From contig VZRN01004257.1 of assembly GCA_013397935.1 (NCBI GenBank), positions 129,972-193,971 of the forward strand: 64,000 nucleotides of DNA, written 5' to 3'. Shown in pieces: positions 1 through 12,021 of this stretch. Numbering within the stretch: position 1 is the stretch's first letter; every line of letters begins with the position of its first letter. The translations under genes and the position numbers were made by a program. Source of the stretch: Dasyornis broadbenti. Its lineage: Eukaryota; Chordata; Aves; Passeriformes; Dasyornithidae. Under the pieces are notes generated by a model. That model saw only the letters and a program-made list of their open reading frames with translations, made no database searches and was not told the DNA's origin.

Positions 1-473
1 TTTAGCCTGAACTCTTATCTGAGTTGCGTTTAAGACTGAGATCTGTGCATGTGAAACTGAAATGCTGGGAAATTAAAACGCAGCTGCCTGTACTGTAATC
101 ACAGAGCTGTGCAGAGAAATGTTTTCATTAATTCCTGATCTGCCTGTTTTGACAGCAGCTTAGTTGTCTGATAACGGCAACGAGACAAATTAAATCCTGC
201 TGCAGGCAGTATACGGCCCCCATTGCTCAAAAAGAGAAATTAAAAACTGTTGAACATCTGTTATTACTGTGAATTTAATCTGTAGAACAACTTCAATATT
301 TTACTGCACATATTTAACTTTATAATTGAGGAGAAAGAGAGCATCTTGTGGTTTGGACATCGTTTTTGGGGGTGAAAAAATTCTGTTATTTATTGTCCTG
401 TTTACCATTGATTCCAGAGTGACTTTATACAAATAAATTAATCTGTTTGTACCTTAGCTATCCCATCAGCAAA

Positions 474-503
474 ATGGGAATACTATGAATGGGAATACTA
501 TTA
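474..503. repeat. 15-bp tandem duplication (2 copies)
   Basis: Units 474-488 and 489-503 both read ATGGGAATACTAT followed by GA or TA, so they differ at one base. This is a simple local duplication of the kind produced by slippage. Confidence 0.85.
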
Positions 504-621
504 ATGCTCTCTTAATGAGGTGCTGGGAATATTAATTAGTTTCCAATTTGCCCCGTCGGGAAAGGGCAGAAAATACTTCCCTGTATAGAGAATGACTCCC
601 ATTTTGTAGCTGAGAATTATT

Positions 622-636
622 GTGGATTGAATCCAC
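622..636. repeat. Short perfect palindrome (7-1-7)
   Basis: GTGGATT, one G, then AATCCAC. The arms are perfectly complementary. No matching family or function is recognised, and a palindrome this short may be chance. Confidence 0.6.
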
Positions 637-1471
637 CCATGGGTACCAATCAGAAAATGAAACTCTTTGAGAAAAAAAAAAAAAAAGTTTTCAGAGATGC
701 AAAGAACATAAAGAAGACACAAATATGAGACAGAGAATACAGAAAACTAAAATTTAGAATTTTAATTTTGTAACATGAAGGGAAGGTGAGTCTTCAGACT
801 TGATGATGGAGAGTACAAATCAGATGTACTTCTTCTAACTGAGTTTTGCTTGAATTGGCTGGATGTGATTAAAGGCAGCTCTGTTTCAGCCCTGTGTTGT
901 ACAGGGTATAGATATGCCAGCAAAGCGCTGTAAATGCCAATAAACGGAAATCTGGATTGCAAGATGGATGGCTTGCAGAACTAAAGAGCATGGCTTAATC
1001 GGAATTACAGGAAGCAGGCTTAAATAATAATCTGTCCAGTAAAAAGTAAAATAATGATACATATAATTTTATATGTCAGGTGAAGAAAGGAAAGCTATTA
1101 ACAAAATTGCAAAATACAGATATTCATAGATAAAACCACTTTCTACAGATTTCCTATGAGTTTACCTTAATAGGTATGGACTGTCTTTCTCAAAATACTG
1201 TGGAATATTATCCAGGATTTCATACTGCCCATCAGCTGGAGAGCACAGGAGCACAGCTGACGGCACTTTTGGAACAAACCACCGCCTGTAACGGACGGCC
1301 CAAGCGCTGTGATGAGTCTCCAGTGTTTGAAGGTTTTAATGCTGCCCTCAGAAGGAGCAGGACACCTACAACGAGCTCCTTGTTTGCCGTGAATTACCCA
1401 CCCTCTCCCAGCCTTTCCCATTTCTCACGATGCAGACATGAATCAAACTCTGGAGGTGTAATAAAGAGCTG

Positions 1472-1535
1472 GTAACTCTTTCTTCCTTCCTTCCTTCCTC
1501 CCCCCTGCCCCCAAGCTCCCCCTTTTTTTTTTTTT
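1472..1535 (+). repeat. Polypyrimidine tract ending in a T-run at a gap
   Basis: The + strand is almost wholly C/T. It has (TTCC)n at about 1480-1499, then a C-rich stretch, then thirteen T up to the first N at 1536. Such tracts often defeat sequencing and assembly, which explains the gap that follows. Confidence 0.8.
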
Positions 1536-1581
1536 NNNNNNNNNNNNNNNNNNNNNNNNNNNNNNNNNNNNNNNNNNNNNN
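1536..1581. other. Assembly gap (46 N)
   Basis: A run of 46 N is flanked by T-runs at 1523-1535 and 1582-1597. The N count is probably an estimate. The true content is likely more T-rich or polypyrimidine sequence, so any open frame read through it is meaningless. Confidence 0.98.
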
Positions 1582-1606
1582 TTTTTTTTTTTTTTTTGGA
1601 GATTGT

Positions 1607-1631
1607 CAGAACTTCGGTTAAAGAAGTTCTG
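1607..1631. repeat. Perfect 9-bp inverted repeat next to gap
   Basis: CAGAACTTC, a 7-base loop (GGTTAAA), then GAAGTTCTG form a perfect 9-7-9 stem-loop about ten bases after the T-run that borders the assembly gap. No terminator role is implied in a eukaryote. It may add to the difficulty of sequencing this locus. Confidence 0.75.
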
Positions 1632-2698
1632 TCCGAGCAGATCGTGTGGCAGTAAATGATGACACGTCACAAAGTGCTCCTTTATTCACCACCTCAGCCA
1701 CTTGTGACGAGGCCTAAATTACATCCCCTGCCTCGGAAACGCCCGCATGCCTTCTGTTCCTGCCTCAACGCTGAATTAAATGGGGAAAAATAAAATTAAA
1801 TGCTTCCTGAACAGTGAAAAAAAGAGCAGGTTTAAGCATTTGCGCTGTACCTATAAGCAGATTTACCACCTGAACTACATAATAATTTCCACCATATCTC
1901 CCTAAATCTCTGTGCTCTCTGTGAAGCTGTTTTGCCACATCAAGTCAAAGTGATCGCCCCTTTTCAATAGCTGCACTCACTACTTTCCTTTTTATGAGCT
2001 TTTAATGAATCTGGCAATTATTTGTCCATTCACAAGAGTGATAGCTGAGCTGAAGCAAAATAGGAGGGAAAAGACCAACTAATTCAGGAAGATTTAAAAG
2101 CTTTTTCAGCTTCATGCCTGATGTATCAGCTGAAAAATTACCGAAACCTGCTCCAGCAAGAAGGCAGAGGTGCAGAAAAGCATGATTTGTGCAATATGCT
2201 GCCTTTGTGAAAAGGATTTTCAAGGGCCTGGGACAGTTATTCTGACACGAGTTGCCCTGCTAGAAAGTGATGGGGATGCCAAGCATAGCCACTTTCTCTG
2301 TGCACTGGAAGAGTGACTGTACACCTTAGAGAAACAATGTTCATGCAGTTAAATAATTATTTTCTCGATTCAAAATTTTTTATTGCTCACTTTGGTTCTT
2401 TAGGAATTATAAATTGCAAGTCTCCAGGGACTGACTTCTACCCTGGAGCTTCTGTTATGCTGTTTTGACAACAAAGCTTTGTGTCTTCTTCACTGGTGCC
2501 TGTGTCCAGGAATGTTTTAGGCTGACCTCCAGCTGTGACTGAAGCTCTAGAAATATTTAATCAGGTAAGAAACCTTTTCCTTTACTGTTTAACAGCAGTG
2601 TTTCACTAAAATGCAAACATGTTCAAGGTGTTGTTGTATGCTATTCTTTGTTCCCAAACAGTTTTTCTGCCTTTCGTCACAGCTTTTAGAGGAAATAT
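1632..2698. other. Unique non-coding DNA
   Basis: No gene, RNA or transposon is recognised. Open frames are all under about 75 codons. The only visible structure is AT-rich sequence running into the CR1 fragment that begins near 2699. Confidence 0.6.
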
Positions 2699-2950
2699 CC
2701 ATGGAATCATGGAATGGTTTGGGATGGAAGGGACATGAAAGATAATTCAGTGCCACCCCCTGCCGTGGGCAGGGACACCTCCCACTGTCCCAGGCTGCTC
2801 CAAGTCCCGTCCAACCTGGCCTTGGGCACTGCCAGGGATCCAGGGGCAGCCACAGCTGCTCTGGGCACCCTGGGCCAGGGCCTCCCCACCCTCCCAGGGA
2901 ACAATTCCTTCCCAAGATCCCATCTAAACCAATCCTCTTTCAATTTAAAT
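2699..2950 (-). mobile_element. CR1 LINE 3' fragment (copy A)
   Basis: Read on the minus strand, the piece ends with the CR1 terminal signature: a 'CCCTTCCA'-type block followed by a CATTCCATGATTCC-like tail, which appears on + as GGAATCATGGAATGG at about 2702. Upstream of that (minus strand) lies the GC-rich body with CCAGGGATCCAGGGGCAGCC on + and, near 2900-2950, the older CR1 part with a CCATCTAAACC block. CR1 is a non-LTR retrotransposon of the jockey superfamily and is usually severely 5' truncated in birds. This copy is about 250 bp, against roughly 4.5 kb for a full element, and cannot code. Open frames of 84-108 codons on both strands here are shadows of the repeat. The body closely resembles the copies at 9.5, 21.6 and 45.7 kb, which suggests one subfamily. 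Confidence 0.9.
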
Positions 2951-5900
2951 AGTGAGAACACTTCTCTGACCCTCTGTTTAAGAGGAGAAGATGAGTAGAG
3001 AAATAGCAGCTAGCTGATGCTGTGAGATGAATTTCACATACCAGAGTCAGTTAATCCTTTTCAGAGAAATTTATGCTAAAATAATCTAATAGAAAAATTA
3101 AGAAATTGGTGATGACAATAAATTTCACCACATGGAAGCAAAGAGAAAACAATAACATTTCATTATCAATTCTTTCTAATGTAGGCTCCAGGCAGATCTT
3201 ACTGTCCCGTGGTTGCCACATCAAAGCTATAGAACCGGCTTTGCTTAAATAAAATTTCTTGGCTGATCTAGGAAACTGCTTCTTGCCTTCCCAAAATGGA
3301 GGCATTTTGCTGCCATCGTCCTTTCTGGAGACATTTTCTGTGTGTTTGTCCAAGCTCTCTGTAGCTCTGATTTAACGATAGTCACCTATTTCGTGTCACA
3401 GTATACAATAAGATATTCCTCCCTCAGACTCCCTGCACACCCTCCTCTGAATCTAATCACTTTTTACATAATTAACTCCCCAAGAGCTTTAGTACAGCAG
3501 CAAGTTACATAAAGGAGCAGTTGATTGTTAAAGATGACAGACAAGCCCTGAATGCATGCGCCTCCAAGCAGTGATTCTATATAAAAACCTGGTTAATTGG
3601 TTAATTACAATAAGATAGGGCTGTATCATCCGTAGCCACCCATCACTCAAAAGGAGTTTTAGCTGTGGCATCGACTTCACATGAAGTTGATGAACAATGA
3701 ACGTCATTTTCAACCCCATGCAATAAATTCAATATTGCAAGTGAAATAGAAAAGGAGCACTTGGGCACTTCCAAAATAAAAGTAAATTATCCCAACTGAA
3801 TGTTCAAAGCATAGCACTGCCTCAGAGAAAAAAAATCTTTTTCGCCCTTTGCTGGAATCCTGCGGAATCCATATTTTAACAAGCCCTCAGACGAAGTGCA
3901 CACCATCTAAGCAATACGTGGAGTTCCTCAGAGTGTTTCCAGCTTGAACCCGGTTAACTGCAGTTCACCTCTTGGAAAGTAGTTGCTCTTTTGCCTCAGA
4001 TGTCTTTGCCATGAATCACAGGTGCATGCTCACAGCCACTATTTGTTTTGAAAGCGGAGAACGTTTCTCTGCTGAGCTCTATGTGAAGTCGTTCAAATAT
4101 TCTCTAACATGAGCTACATGTAAGGTAATTTGCAACTGCAGGCCAGACCTAAATTACCAGGGCTTCAGAGCTGTAAGAAACCTTGTTTTCTTCAAGACTG
4201 GCCAAAGAAATCAGTTTAAACACATCAACACGACTTACTTGGTGTTTCTCCCCTCTTTTTCTCATTACATGTTACAAAGTTAAAGGCTCATTAACAAAAA
4301 TTTGTATAGCGTGGGCCTGCATGCTTGTGCTTACCTTTTGTAATTATAAACGAAATCAGATTCCTACTGAATACCTTCAAATAAAAACATGAGGGGAGAA
4401 AAGTCTCTGTAGAAAAGGCAGGAATGAGAAACAACGTTACTGAAGTATTAGACAGAAAAAAAAACCAAAAAAACCCAGACATCCCCAAGAATCTGCTGGT
4501 TTTAAATCCTGAGGGCAATGAATCCCTCAGAACAATTTTGCTAAGGACATACTTCATTTTGTCTTACTTGAAGTGTTAAGATGAAGATAAATTTCTGCAG
4601 GACATGCTGTAACTCATCCAGCGGTTACGGGCTGAGCACACGGTGAAGTTCACATGAAAAGAGTTTAAATTTTTTTTTTTTTTTTGTATCAAAGGTCATA
4701 TTTTTTTGGCCTTCCTGGTCTTAATATTTATGTTGTTTTTTAAAAAGTTGTCTTTAAAAGGCCACAAGTGTCCAAAGTAAAGTTTTAGAGGTAGTTTTAT
4801 GAAAATGCTGCTGTCCTGCTTTCTGCAGAATACGTGGCCCTTACAACCAAAAGGAAATTTGGATATGATCTACAGTTTACAATTTAGAAAGATTACTCGG
4901 TTATTAAGAAACCCAGAACCTCCACAAGAGAACTAGTGGGGAGCATTTGGATCACTTAGAGGCGTTGCTTATTAATCAGTAAAGAGATTGGAGGGCTTGT
5001 GGTGGTGTTTTTCTTGTGTTTGTTTTTATTTTTAATAATTTTTAAAAGCCTTATGAAGGATGAGATGTCTAAAAGCTGCAAGTGCCGTGATCTTCCATAA
5101 AGTTTATTTCCATTTAAATCCCTTGCTCTTGCACTCCTGCCTATACACAGCCAAGCTTATTTACCTTTTTATCTCCATGTTTTTAGTGGAATTATCATGA
5201 AGTAATCTAAGAGGAGTAGAACTTTTGGGCCATTCGGATTCCGTTCCCAGGAAAAAAAAAAAAAAAAAACCATAGCAATGTGTGTTGCCCATTTCTCAGT
5301 AGCTTTTTCCTTGCAAGATGTTTGTATCTCTGTCACAGTATTCGTATTTTTTTTCCTCTGTCTTGCCAGAAATAAAAACAAATACACCTGGTATGGAAAA
5401 ACTTGTGTATAAATACAGGAAAGAGGGATACCCCTTGGCAGTTCATGAGGAAGGTCAGACTGAGGCTAAATAAACAGGATACTTTTCTCTCCCACTCAAA
5501 TAATGAATTCCTAAGTGTTTCATGCCTTAATCAAATTAAGGAATGAATTCTGTATTAGTCCCTGAACACCCTAATTCCAGAAAGTCTCATTTCTCCTGGG
5601 GTTCTCACCAGTTCATCCAGCTCATGCACCACAAATCAAATCATCCTTCTTGGAAGTTCTTTTCAGTGTCTTCACTCATGGCATTTAGGTTTCAAAATCT
5701 GGCTGTTTCCTCAATTACCAAACTCATGTGAATCATAGCTTGGGTTTTTTGGTTTTGTTTTTTTTTAAAGAAAAACAATATTCCCATCGTCTTGGTTGAA
5801 GCAGGGAGGAAGAAACCTTTTCCATGTGAGCTTTATCTTGACCCATGGGTTTCTGCTATTCCTGTTGTGTCCACCTTTCCACTGAGGGGCAGGAAATGAG

Positions 5901-6290
5901 GGAGAGAGCAGCTGCCTCCTCAAACAGACTGACTCCAACCAAAATCTCCCTCCTGGGGACTTCAATTCCCGTAAACCAGGCTGATTCAGGAGCAGATTTT
6001 GCTCTGAGTCGAACTTTTCTCTTCCAAATGGCTGCAAAGTCAGGGCTGTGCTGCTGTCTCAGGTGTGTCCCACAGTGCGGGCGACCCCTCACGATCCACG
6101 CTCCTTGCACATTCCTAATTCCTCTTCCTAGTTCCTATTCCTTATCAATTTAGTGTGCTCAGGGAAGCAGTGGAGTTCCAGATCTGACAAGGCACAACTT
6201 TAATTACTAATTTAGTCATGTTCTCAAAACTACCCTGCACAATTTTCGTCCCCTGTCTTTAGCCAAATGTGAACAATATTTTGGGTTTTA
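2951..6290. other. Unique non-coding DNA with possible conserved-element segment
   Basis: No gene is recognised. Homopolymer runs occur at about 4668-4685 (T) and 5251-5269 (A). An A-rich tract broken by CC lies at 4446-4475, and its T/G counterpart lies at about 5741-5769. The part at 3470-3740 is rich in sites resembling vertebrate transcription-factor motifs, including a doubled GGTTAATT at 3591-3606. Open frames up to about 100 codons occur in conflicting frames and have no recognisable domain. Confidence 0.5.
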
Positions 6291-6372
6291 GAATCATAGG
6301 TTAGCAAAATCATGGAATCATCAAATCATTAAGGTTGGAAAAAACCTCTAAGATCATTGAGTCCAACCAATT
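6291..6372 (-). mobile_element. CR1 LINE 3' tail fragment (copy E)
   Basis: On + the piece reads GAATCATAGG..., ATCATGGAATCATC, then AAGGTTGGAAAAAACCTCTA and AGATCATTGAGTCCAACC. This is the reverse complement of the common avian CR1 3' end, a 'GGTTGGACTTGATGATCTTAGAGG'-like block followed by ATTCTATG-type repeats. Only about 80 bp of the 3' end is present. It belongs to a different CR1 subfamily from copies A-D, whose 3' ends have GC-rich bodies. Confidence 0.88.
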
Positions 6373-9300
6373 TTGAGAAACAGGAGACTATAACTGAGCA
6401 ATAAAGTTGTACTAAATCCCTGAAATTATTCAGTGTCTTTGGACTCTTTTTTCCCCCCTGAATTTATAATGTTCTTTTAATACTTAAATGCAGAGAATGC
6501 TGCATAAAATGTTTTAATGGATTTTCTGTTGGATATTCAAAAGTTACATGTGCATGTAAAAAAGGATATAGACATTAGTGATACCAGGAAGCTCAGACAT
6601 AAGAAGGGAAAAAAAACATTTTAAGAAAATGGTTTTTGTTCAAAAATTCGCTCAGTTTCCACCTTGACTGTGCTGCACACACAAACATCCTGCACTCCAC
6701 TTCTTGGTTTGGTGCATTCTAAACTTCGAGGTCCTGAGAGCCTGAAAACTGGAAAACCCAGTGATTTACTGATGATTTTAGTGCTCTAAGGTCAGTTCAT
6801 CGTGTTCCTGGCTTTTCTCTGGCTTTGCTACGTGGCTGTGCAGAGTTCAAATCTGTGACAAGCCCCATTTAATAACTTGCATCTGTCTGCCTTTGCTGGC
6901 CTTGGAAATGATTGCTCCGGTTCGGCTGATGACCTCGGTGTTCTCAACCACTCAAAACATCCTTAGAATTTTGTTTATCGCAACGAAGAGCGGCAATGCA
7001 CCGAGCGTGGTTTGCGTTTTTGAATCCGGAGTCAACACTGCTGTCATGATCTATGTGAGGGCTGGCAACTTGCGAAAAGTTGCTCAGAAAGCTGCAGGTC
7101 TTTTACTGAGTCCAGCTAAATTCATCTCCTTGCTCAAACCCTCACCTTTCATTAATCATTAACTCTATAAGCAGATTAAACTCTTAAAACGAGCAACATG
7201 GGGAAAAGAGTGACATTTGGAGATAGCAGGAGAAGATAGGAAGCTTCGCTGTCAGGTGCTTAATCATGGAGTATTTGGGGAAAATACAGCAAGGAGATCG
7301 CAGGCTGCGCAACTGCAGGAAAATGAGAAAGGCAAGGGAATCTCTCACAGCGATCAGAACAAACGGGACTCATTCATTGCTGCGTTTCCCCCCGAATTTA
7401 AAGACTTACACGTGCATGGCTGAAATTACCAGCTCCATTATTCAAATTAAGTTATAAAAATATGTTTTCCTGACTTGTTAATAGCCGTGACTCTGCTGTC
7501 TGCCTTGCTGAGCTGATAGAAAAAGTCCTGTTATCCAGGTTCAGCTTCCAGAGGAACCGCTCCCTAAAAGTTTGGTTGTTTCTTCTTCAGTTCATCTGAT
7601 CTCACCCTCAGTTTTTTTTCGGAGCATATTTGTTTTATTCCTCTGCTTTGCCTCCTAAATCAACAGCCTGGAAACTGACCCTGTTTTCTTTTGATGGCAT
7701 CTCGTGTTTGCCATGTTTCAGAAACGGGCAAACAGCTCAGGGCTGGAGAGCGCCGACACGCAGCCATTGCTCAACAGGGACACTTTTGATGTGGGGAGAT
7801 CGGCTTTTTAAGGCAGTGGGAGAAAGACAGTGCAAATACCACGGGTGCTCGGTGGGATTTCTGGTGGTTGGACACCTCCTGACACCATCAAAGCTGCTCA
7901 GACCCATCAGGCACCTCCCAGGGAAACACGGGCAGCTCCGGCCTCCTTTCACAACAATCTCCTGAGGTGGGGCTGAACCAGAGAAAAGATACTTAAGGAA
8001 ATGACGGTCAGGGGAAATGTCAGCCTCCTTACGCACATCAAACAACCTCTGTGACTCGAGAAGGGCTTTGGTTTTTTTTTTTTTTTTGGTGGGAATATGC
8101 TGAACTTCCTAGAGAATTGCAGCCAAAGGACATAAACCTTATACACCACCAGGTGCAGCTCCAGGGGCAGCCCTACCTAAATCAGCAAGGCTGTCGTGTG
8201 ACAGCTCTCAAGAGGCAACATTTGCCAAATATTCCTGGGTTTCATGAGCTCTGTCAGTCCAAATTCCTTTGGCTTCAACCACTACAGGCAGGCACTGCTC
8301 TGTTGTTGCCAATGGTAAAAACTGTAGCTACAGATAAGACACAAAAATAACGTTGGGAAAGTAGAAATTTAAAATTCTGATGACTGTTTAGGAAGAAAAG
8401 CCAAACCCTGACACGCAGTAATCAAATGGAGGTCAGAGTTTAATAATGCAGGACACTTTTGCAGATAGTGTCAGATACAGGCTTTCAGAAGTACATTAAT
8501 TTGATTTTCCCTGTCTGACAAAAGACTCTTGCCCTCCTCCCTCTGCCAGCTGAGGAAACATCAAAATGAGGGAAACTTAAAATCTGCTCTAAGCTGGAAC
8601 ACATCAGCAGCTGAAGTGACACCGAAATGGTTGCAAATATGGCCTCACATCTTTTGCAGATGTCGTTTTGGATGATAATTTGTTCTGCCAGCTCCATTTA
8701 TGAAAGGAATAGGACAAACCAGGTGAGGGACTGTGATTTAATGCATGCATTATCTTTACAGCATACTTTGGGAGAGATGGAAAAAACTAGAATACTTCTC
8801 AATAATACTGAACAAAGACCAGAATGCAAATGAGTGACATATGTATAAGTCAAAGAAAAATGAATTATAAATGCAGGTCAAATTGATTTACATCACGGAA
8901 AGCTCCTTAGTGATGTAAACATCTTGAAACATCTCTTCCATTGTAATTTTAACACCCGTCTCTTCTATTTCTTACTGTGAAACCTCTAGGATTCCTTGAT
9001 GTTTACCTTGGCCCCCTGAGTGTTCACACCAGGCTGTTGAACCAAACTCTTAAAATATTTGGAGTGGATTGTGAAAATAGGAATTAAAATTGTTCTTGGT
9101 AGGCCTCAGCTTCCTCCTGCATGCTTCCATTGCTCCTCTGGCTTTGGCAGACCTGGAAGTTGTTGGAAGCAGCGAGGGATGCTCTGTGTTTGGAAGGGGA
9201 TCCATTGTTTGCCTGCCGGGTGAGGCCAGTCGGCAAAAGTGCCCATTAAATGGAAAGGAAACCTTCACCCGCCAGGCAAAGGGAAAAGGCTCACATTGGA

Positions 9301-9504
9301 TTGCACCAATAGCTTTCATTTTCAGTTGGTTTTTAGTTGCATACCTCAGCAAGGCACATTTTCCTCCTGGGATGTAAGATATGGCTGTCAAATGTACTTT
9401 CTGTGTGTCCTGACAGCTGCAGGAATGGCTGGGCTCTGGCTGAGCTTCCTACAGGAACACCCAGGGCTGTGAGGCAGCAAACCCCGGAGACTTGAGATGC
9501 AGCA
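6373..9504. other. Unique non-coding DNA
   Basis: No gene, RNA or further transposon is recognised. A T-run lies at about 8070-8087. The stretch around 6950-7030 keeps several CpG dinucleotides against a CpG-poor background but shows no promoter motif. Overlapping frames of up to about 113 codons on both strands near 9050-9470 show no known domain. Confidence 0.5.
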
Positions 9505-9526
9505 TTTCACTTCTGGAGAAGTGAAA
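9505..9526. repeat. Perfect 9-bp inverted repeat at edge of CR1 copy B
   Basis: TTTCACTTC, loop TGGA, then GAAGTGAAA (9-4-9). It ends about five bases before the CR1 3' terminus. It may be chance or may mark the insertion target. No function is known. Confidence 0.7.
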
Positions 9527-9530
9527 CCAT

Positions 9531-9738
9531 CACGGAGTCATGGAATCGTGGTTTGGGTTGGGAGGGACCTTAAAGCTCATCTTATTCCAACCCCCTGCCG
9601 TGGCAGGGACTCCTCCCACTGTCCCAGGCTGCTCCAAGCCCTGTCCAGCCTGGCCTTGGGCACTGCCAGGGATCCAGGGGCAGCCACAGCTGCTCTGGGC
9701 ACCCTGGGCCAGGGCCTGCCCACCCTCACAACCTCCTG
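9531..9738 (-). mobile_element. CR1 LINE 3' fragment (copy B)
   Basis: The + strand begins with GGAGTCATGGAATCGTGG and GTTTGGGTTGGGAGGGACC, the reverse complement of the CR1 terminal block and repeat tail. The GC-rich body follows, with the CCAGGGATCCAGGGGCAGCC and CTGGGCACCCTGGGCCAGGG blocks also seen in copies A and D. Similarity fades after about 9735. This is a dead, 5'-truncated insertion, and open frames of about 80 codons across it in both directions are repeat shadows. Confidence 0.9.
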
Positions 9739-11914
9739 AGAAGCTGACGGGGCCATGCCTTGACTTTGCCGACTTAAAAACCAAGAGGTGATGCTTCAGC
9801 TAAGGAAAGACAACACAACACTGGGGCTGCTGCTTCCATCTTTCATTCCTCCACACGGGTTCAGCAGTATCTGGCCTCCTGCCTTCAAAGACATCAAAAT
9901 ATCCCTCGTGTATCTTCTAAAAGGTTTCAGGATCAAAGGCAAGTCAGATCCAATGTGGTTTAGTGCTTGTGAAACTCTGGAACACCTTTAGGGTTCACAA
10001 AGCTTGTTTTAACTTGCGAAATATTTTCCCTTTAATTAAACCCCATATTTCCGAGCCAGGGTGATTCAGTTTTATATTCGGCTGAAGGGAGAGAGTGCTG
10101 TGTGTTCACATAACCTGAAACACATACAACAGAATGGGAACAGAAAATTTATCGCCGAAAGTCTTCAGACATAAACCAGCAAATTGCTCATGAGCAAACA
10201 AAGCAAAATCACAACTAAAAAAGGCAGAACAAGACTTGACCACTCTTGCAACAAAATCACCGGGCAGAAATGTGATGTCATTAACTTGCTTTGATAAGCA
10301 GAGCTGCCTTTTAGGGCGCTGATGTTCAAGCAGAGGAAATCATGATAGGATTTTATAGACCCATATAAGTTCACATCTGCTGAAAGCTTCTCCTGAAAAT
10401 GCTGGGTCATTTTCTGGAATTTTTGATTTTGGGAGGAGGCAGGTGAAGAGATTTCAGAGGGAAAAAAAAAAAACCAAAAAGAAAACGAGGGGATCAACCC
10501 CCAAAGCTAAACAGGTAATGGCACGCTGAGCTTACACAGAACTGAACTGCAGCAATGTGATAAATCAAGAAAAGGGAAAACCTACTCAGAATATTCTGTG
10601 AGTACTTGTGGCGTCCTGTTCAATGGTTCACTCCAAGAACTGAAACAGCAGCTGCTCGGTGATATCCCAGCTGCACTTGAAAGTTCCCACTTAGAGCATC
10701 CTTCCATGGAGCTCGCGCTTGACTCTGCTGACTTGATCGCCCTCCCTTTTTAGGAAGAGCAGAAATGGGATAGGACAGGCTCTAACACCACCCAAAGCTA
10801 GCTCTAGAGATAGAAGAGGCGTTCTGGAGATGACAACTAAACTGCTTTTGAAAAGTAAGAATAATCCACCTGCAGTGACAGCTTACTCATTTTAAAATAT
10901 CAGCTTAAGGGAGGTGAAAATTCAAAGAGATGTCCAGTCACAAAAGCGTGAGTGTGGGTAACAATTGGGAAAGATTTGGGAGCGTGCCATGGATTTATAG
11001 CTATACTTACAAAATACTGCAAACCTGGTGAGATAGATTTGCATTCTTCAATAAGCTTCAGATAAGAGAAAGACAAAAACCTTGGTTATTCTGGATCTAC
11101 TGCTACACATTTAAGCTTAAGCTGACCTTAAACCAGAGGAGCAAATAGCACCAGACAGAAATCTGCCTTTCTGAGTGAAGATTTACCTTGGACACTGCCC
11201 TGGGAAGTGTCATCAAGAGTTTCCTGTCGGGTACTTTGGAGTTTGTAAAGCTTTTCGTTGGCTCACCAGACCCCTGCCAGCTTCTAGCATTTCTTGCAGA
11301 CCACACTGTATTCTTGCCCTCACTCTGTAAACTACGATTCTTTACTTTTTCGTGGCTTTCAGAGTAGGAATTATCCTCAAAGGATGCAAGCTCCATCTGG
11401 ACTGGCATCTGGAAACCTTTGCTTTGCTTCACCAGTGTCTGTGGGAACTCTCCCAGTTTCTTCTTTCTAAACAAAAGGAGTAACCATAGAGAAAAGTGAT
11501 AACATCTCTACTGCTGGACTAAAGCAGCCTCTCCTCACCATCCTTCTGTCCATTGCCAAACCACTGAGCTGTTCCCGTTTATTTTAAAAACTTATTTAGA
11601 AATCTGAGTCTGGATGGGGATAGGAAAGTAAAGTCAACATGAGGTAAGGAAACAGCATTTCAGTTACTTAGCTTGCACTAATTTCACCCTTATTTGTTAT
11701 TGCTAAATTATCTCTGGGCTGGAAAGAAGAGGAAAGCTATAATCAGTTGCTTTTAACTCAGGCTTCAAAATTGTGGCCAAAGTTTTTTAGTATTCTGCAT
11801 TCCTTTACCTAATTGCAATACCACAGTGGCAACTGCACTTAGAGAAATCCAAATAAGTTGTTTTTAGGGCAAAACTTTCCTTCCATGGCAGTGAAAATTA
11901 AGTCTTGAGATAGA
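9739..11914. other. Unique non-coding DNA
   Basis: No gene is recognised. An A-rich tract broken by CC lies at 10460-10480. The longest open frame (123 codons, minus, 11103-11474) has no recognisable domain and no flanking splice pattern I could defend. Confidence 0.5.
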
Positions 11915-12021
11915 TGGGTTTTTAATTTTTGTTTGGTTTGGGTTTTTTTGTTGTTTTTAGTTGCTTGTTTGGCTGGTTGGTCGGTTGTGGGGGGTTTTTT
12001 TGTTTTGTTTTTGGGTTCTTG
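11915..12021 (+). repeat. G/T-rich low-complexity tract
   Basis: About 100 bases on + are nearly all G and T, built from degenerate GTTT, GGTT and T-run blocks with very few A or C. It looks like a decayed GTTT-type simple repeat. The matching minus-strand frame (lysine, threonine and proline rich) is an artefact of this composition. Confidence 0.8.

Larger units (their letters stand above)
1..1471. other. Unique non-coding DNA, no gene recognised
   Basis: AT-rich sequence with only short, overlapping open frames on both strands and no recognisable protein domain. It holds an A-run at about 670-686, a 15-bp tandem duplication at 474-503 and a short palindrome at 622-636. No transposon family is recognised. 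It could be intronic or intergenic, and nothing here decides which. Confidence 0.6.
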
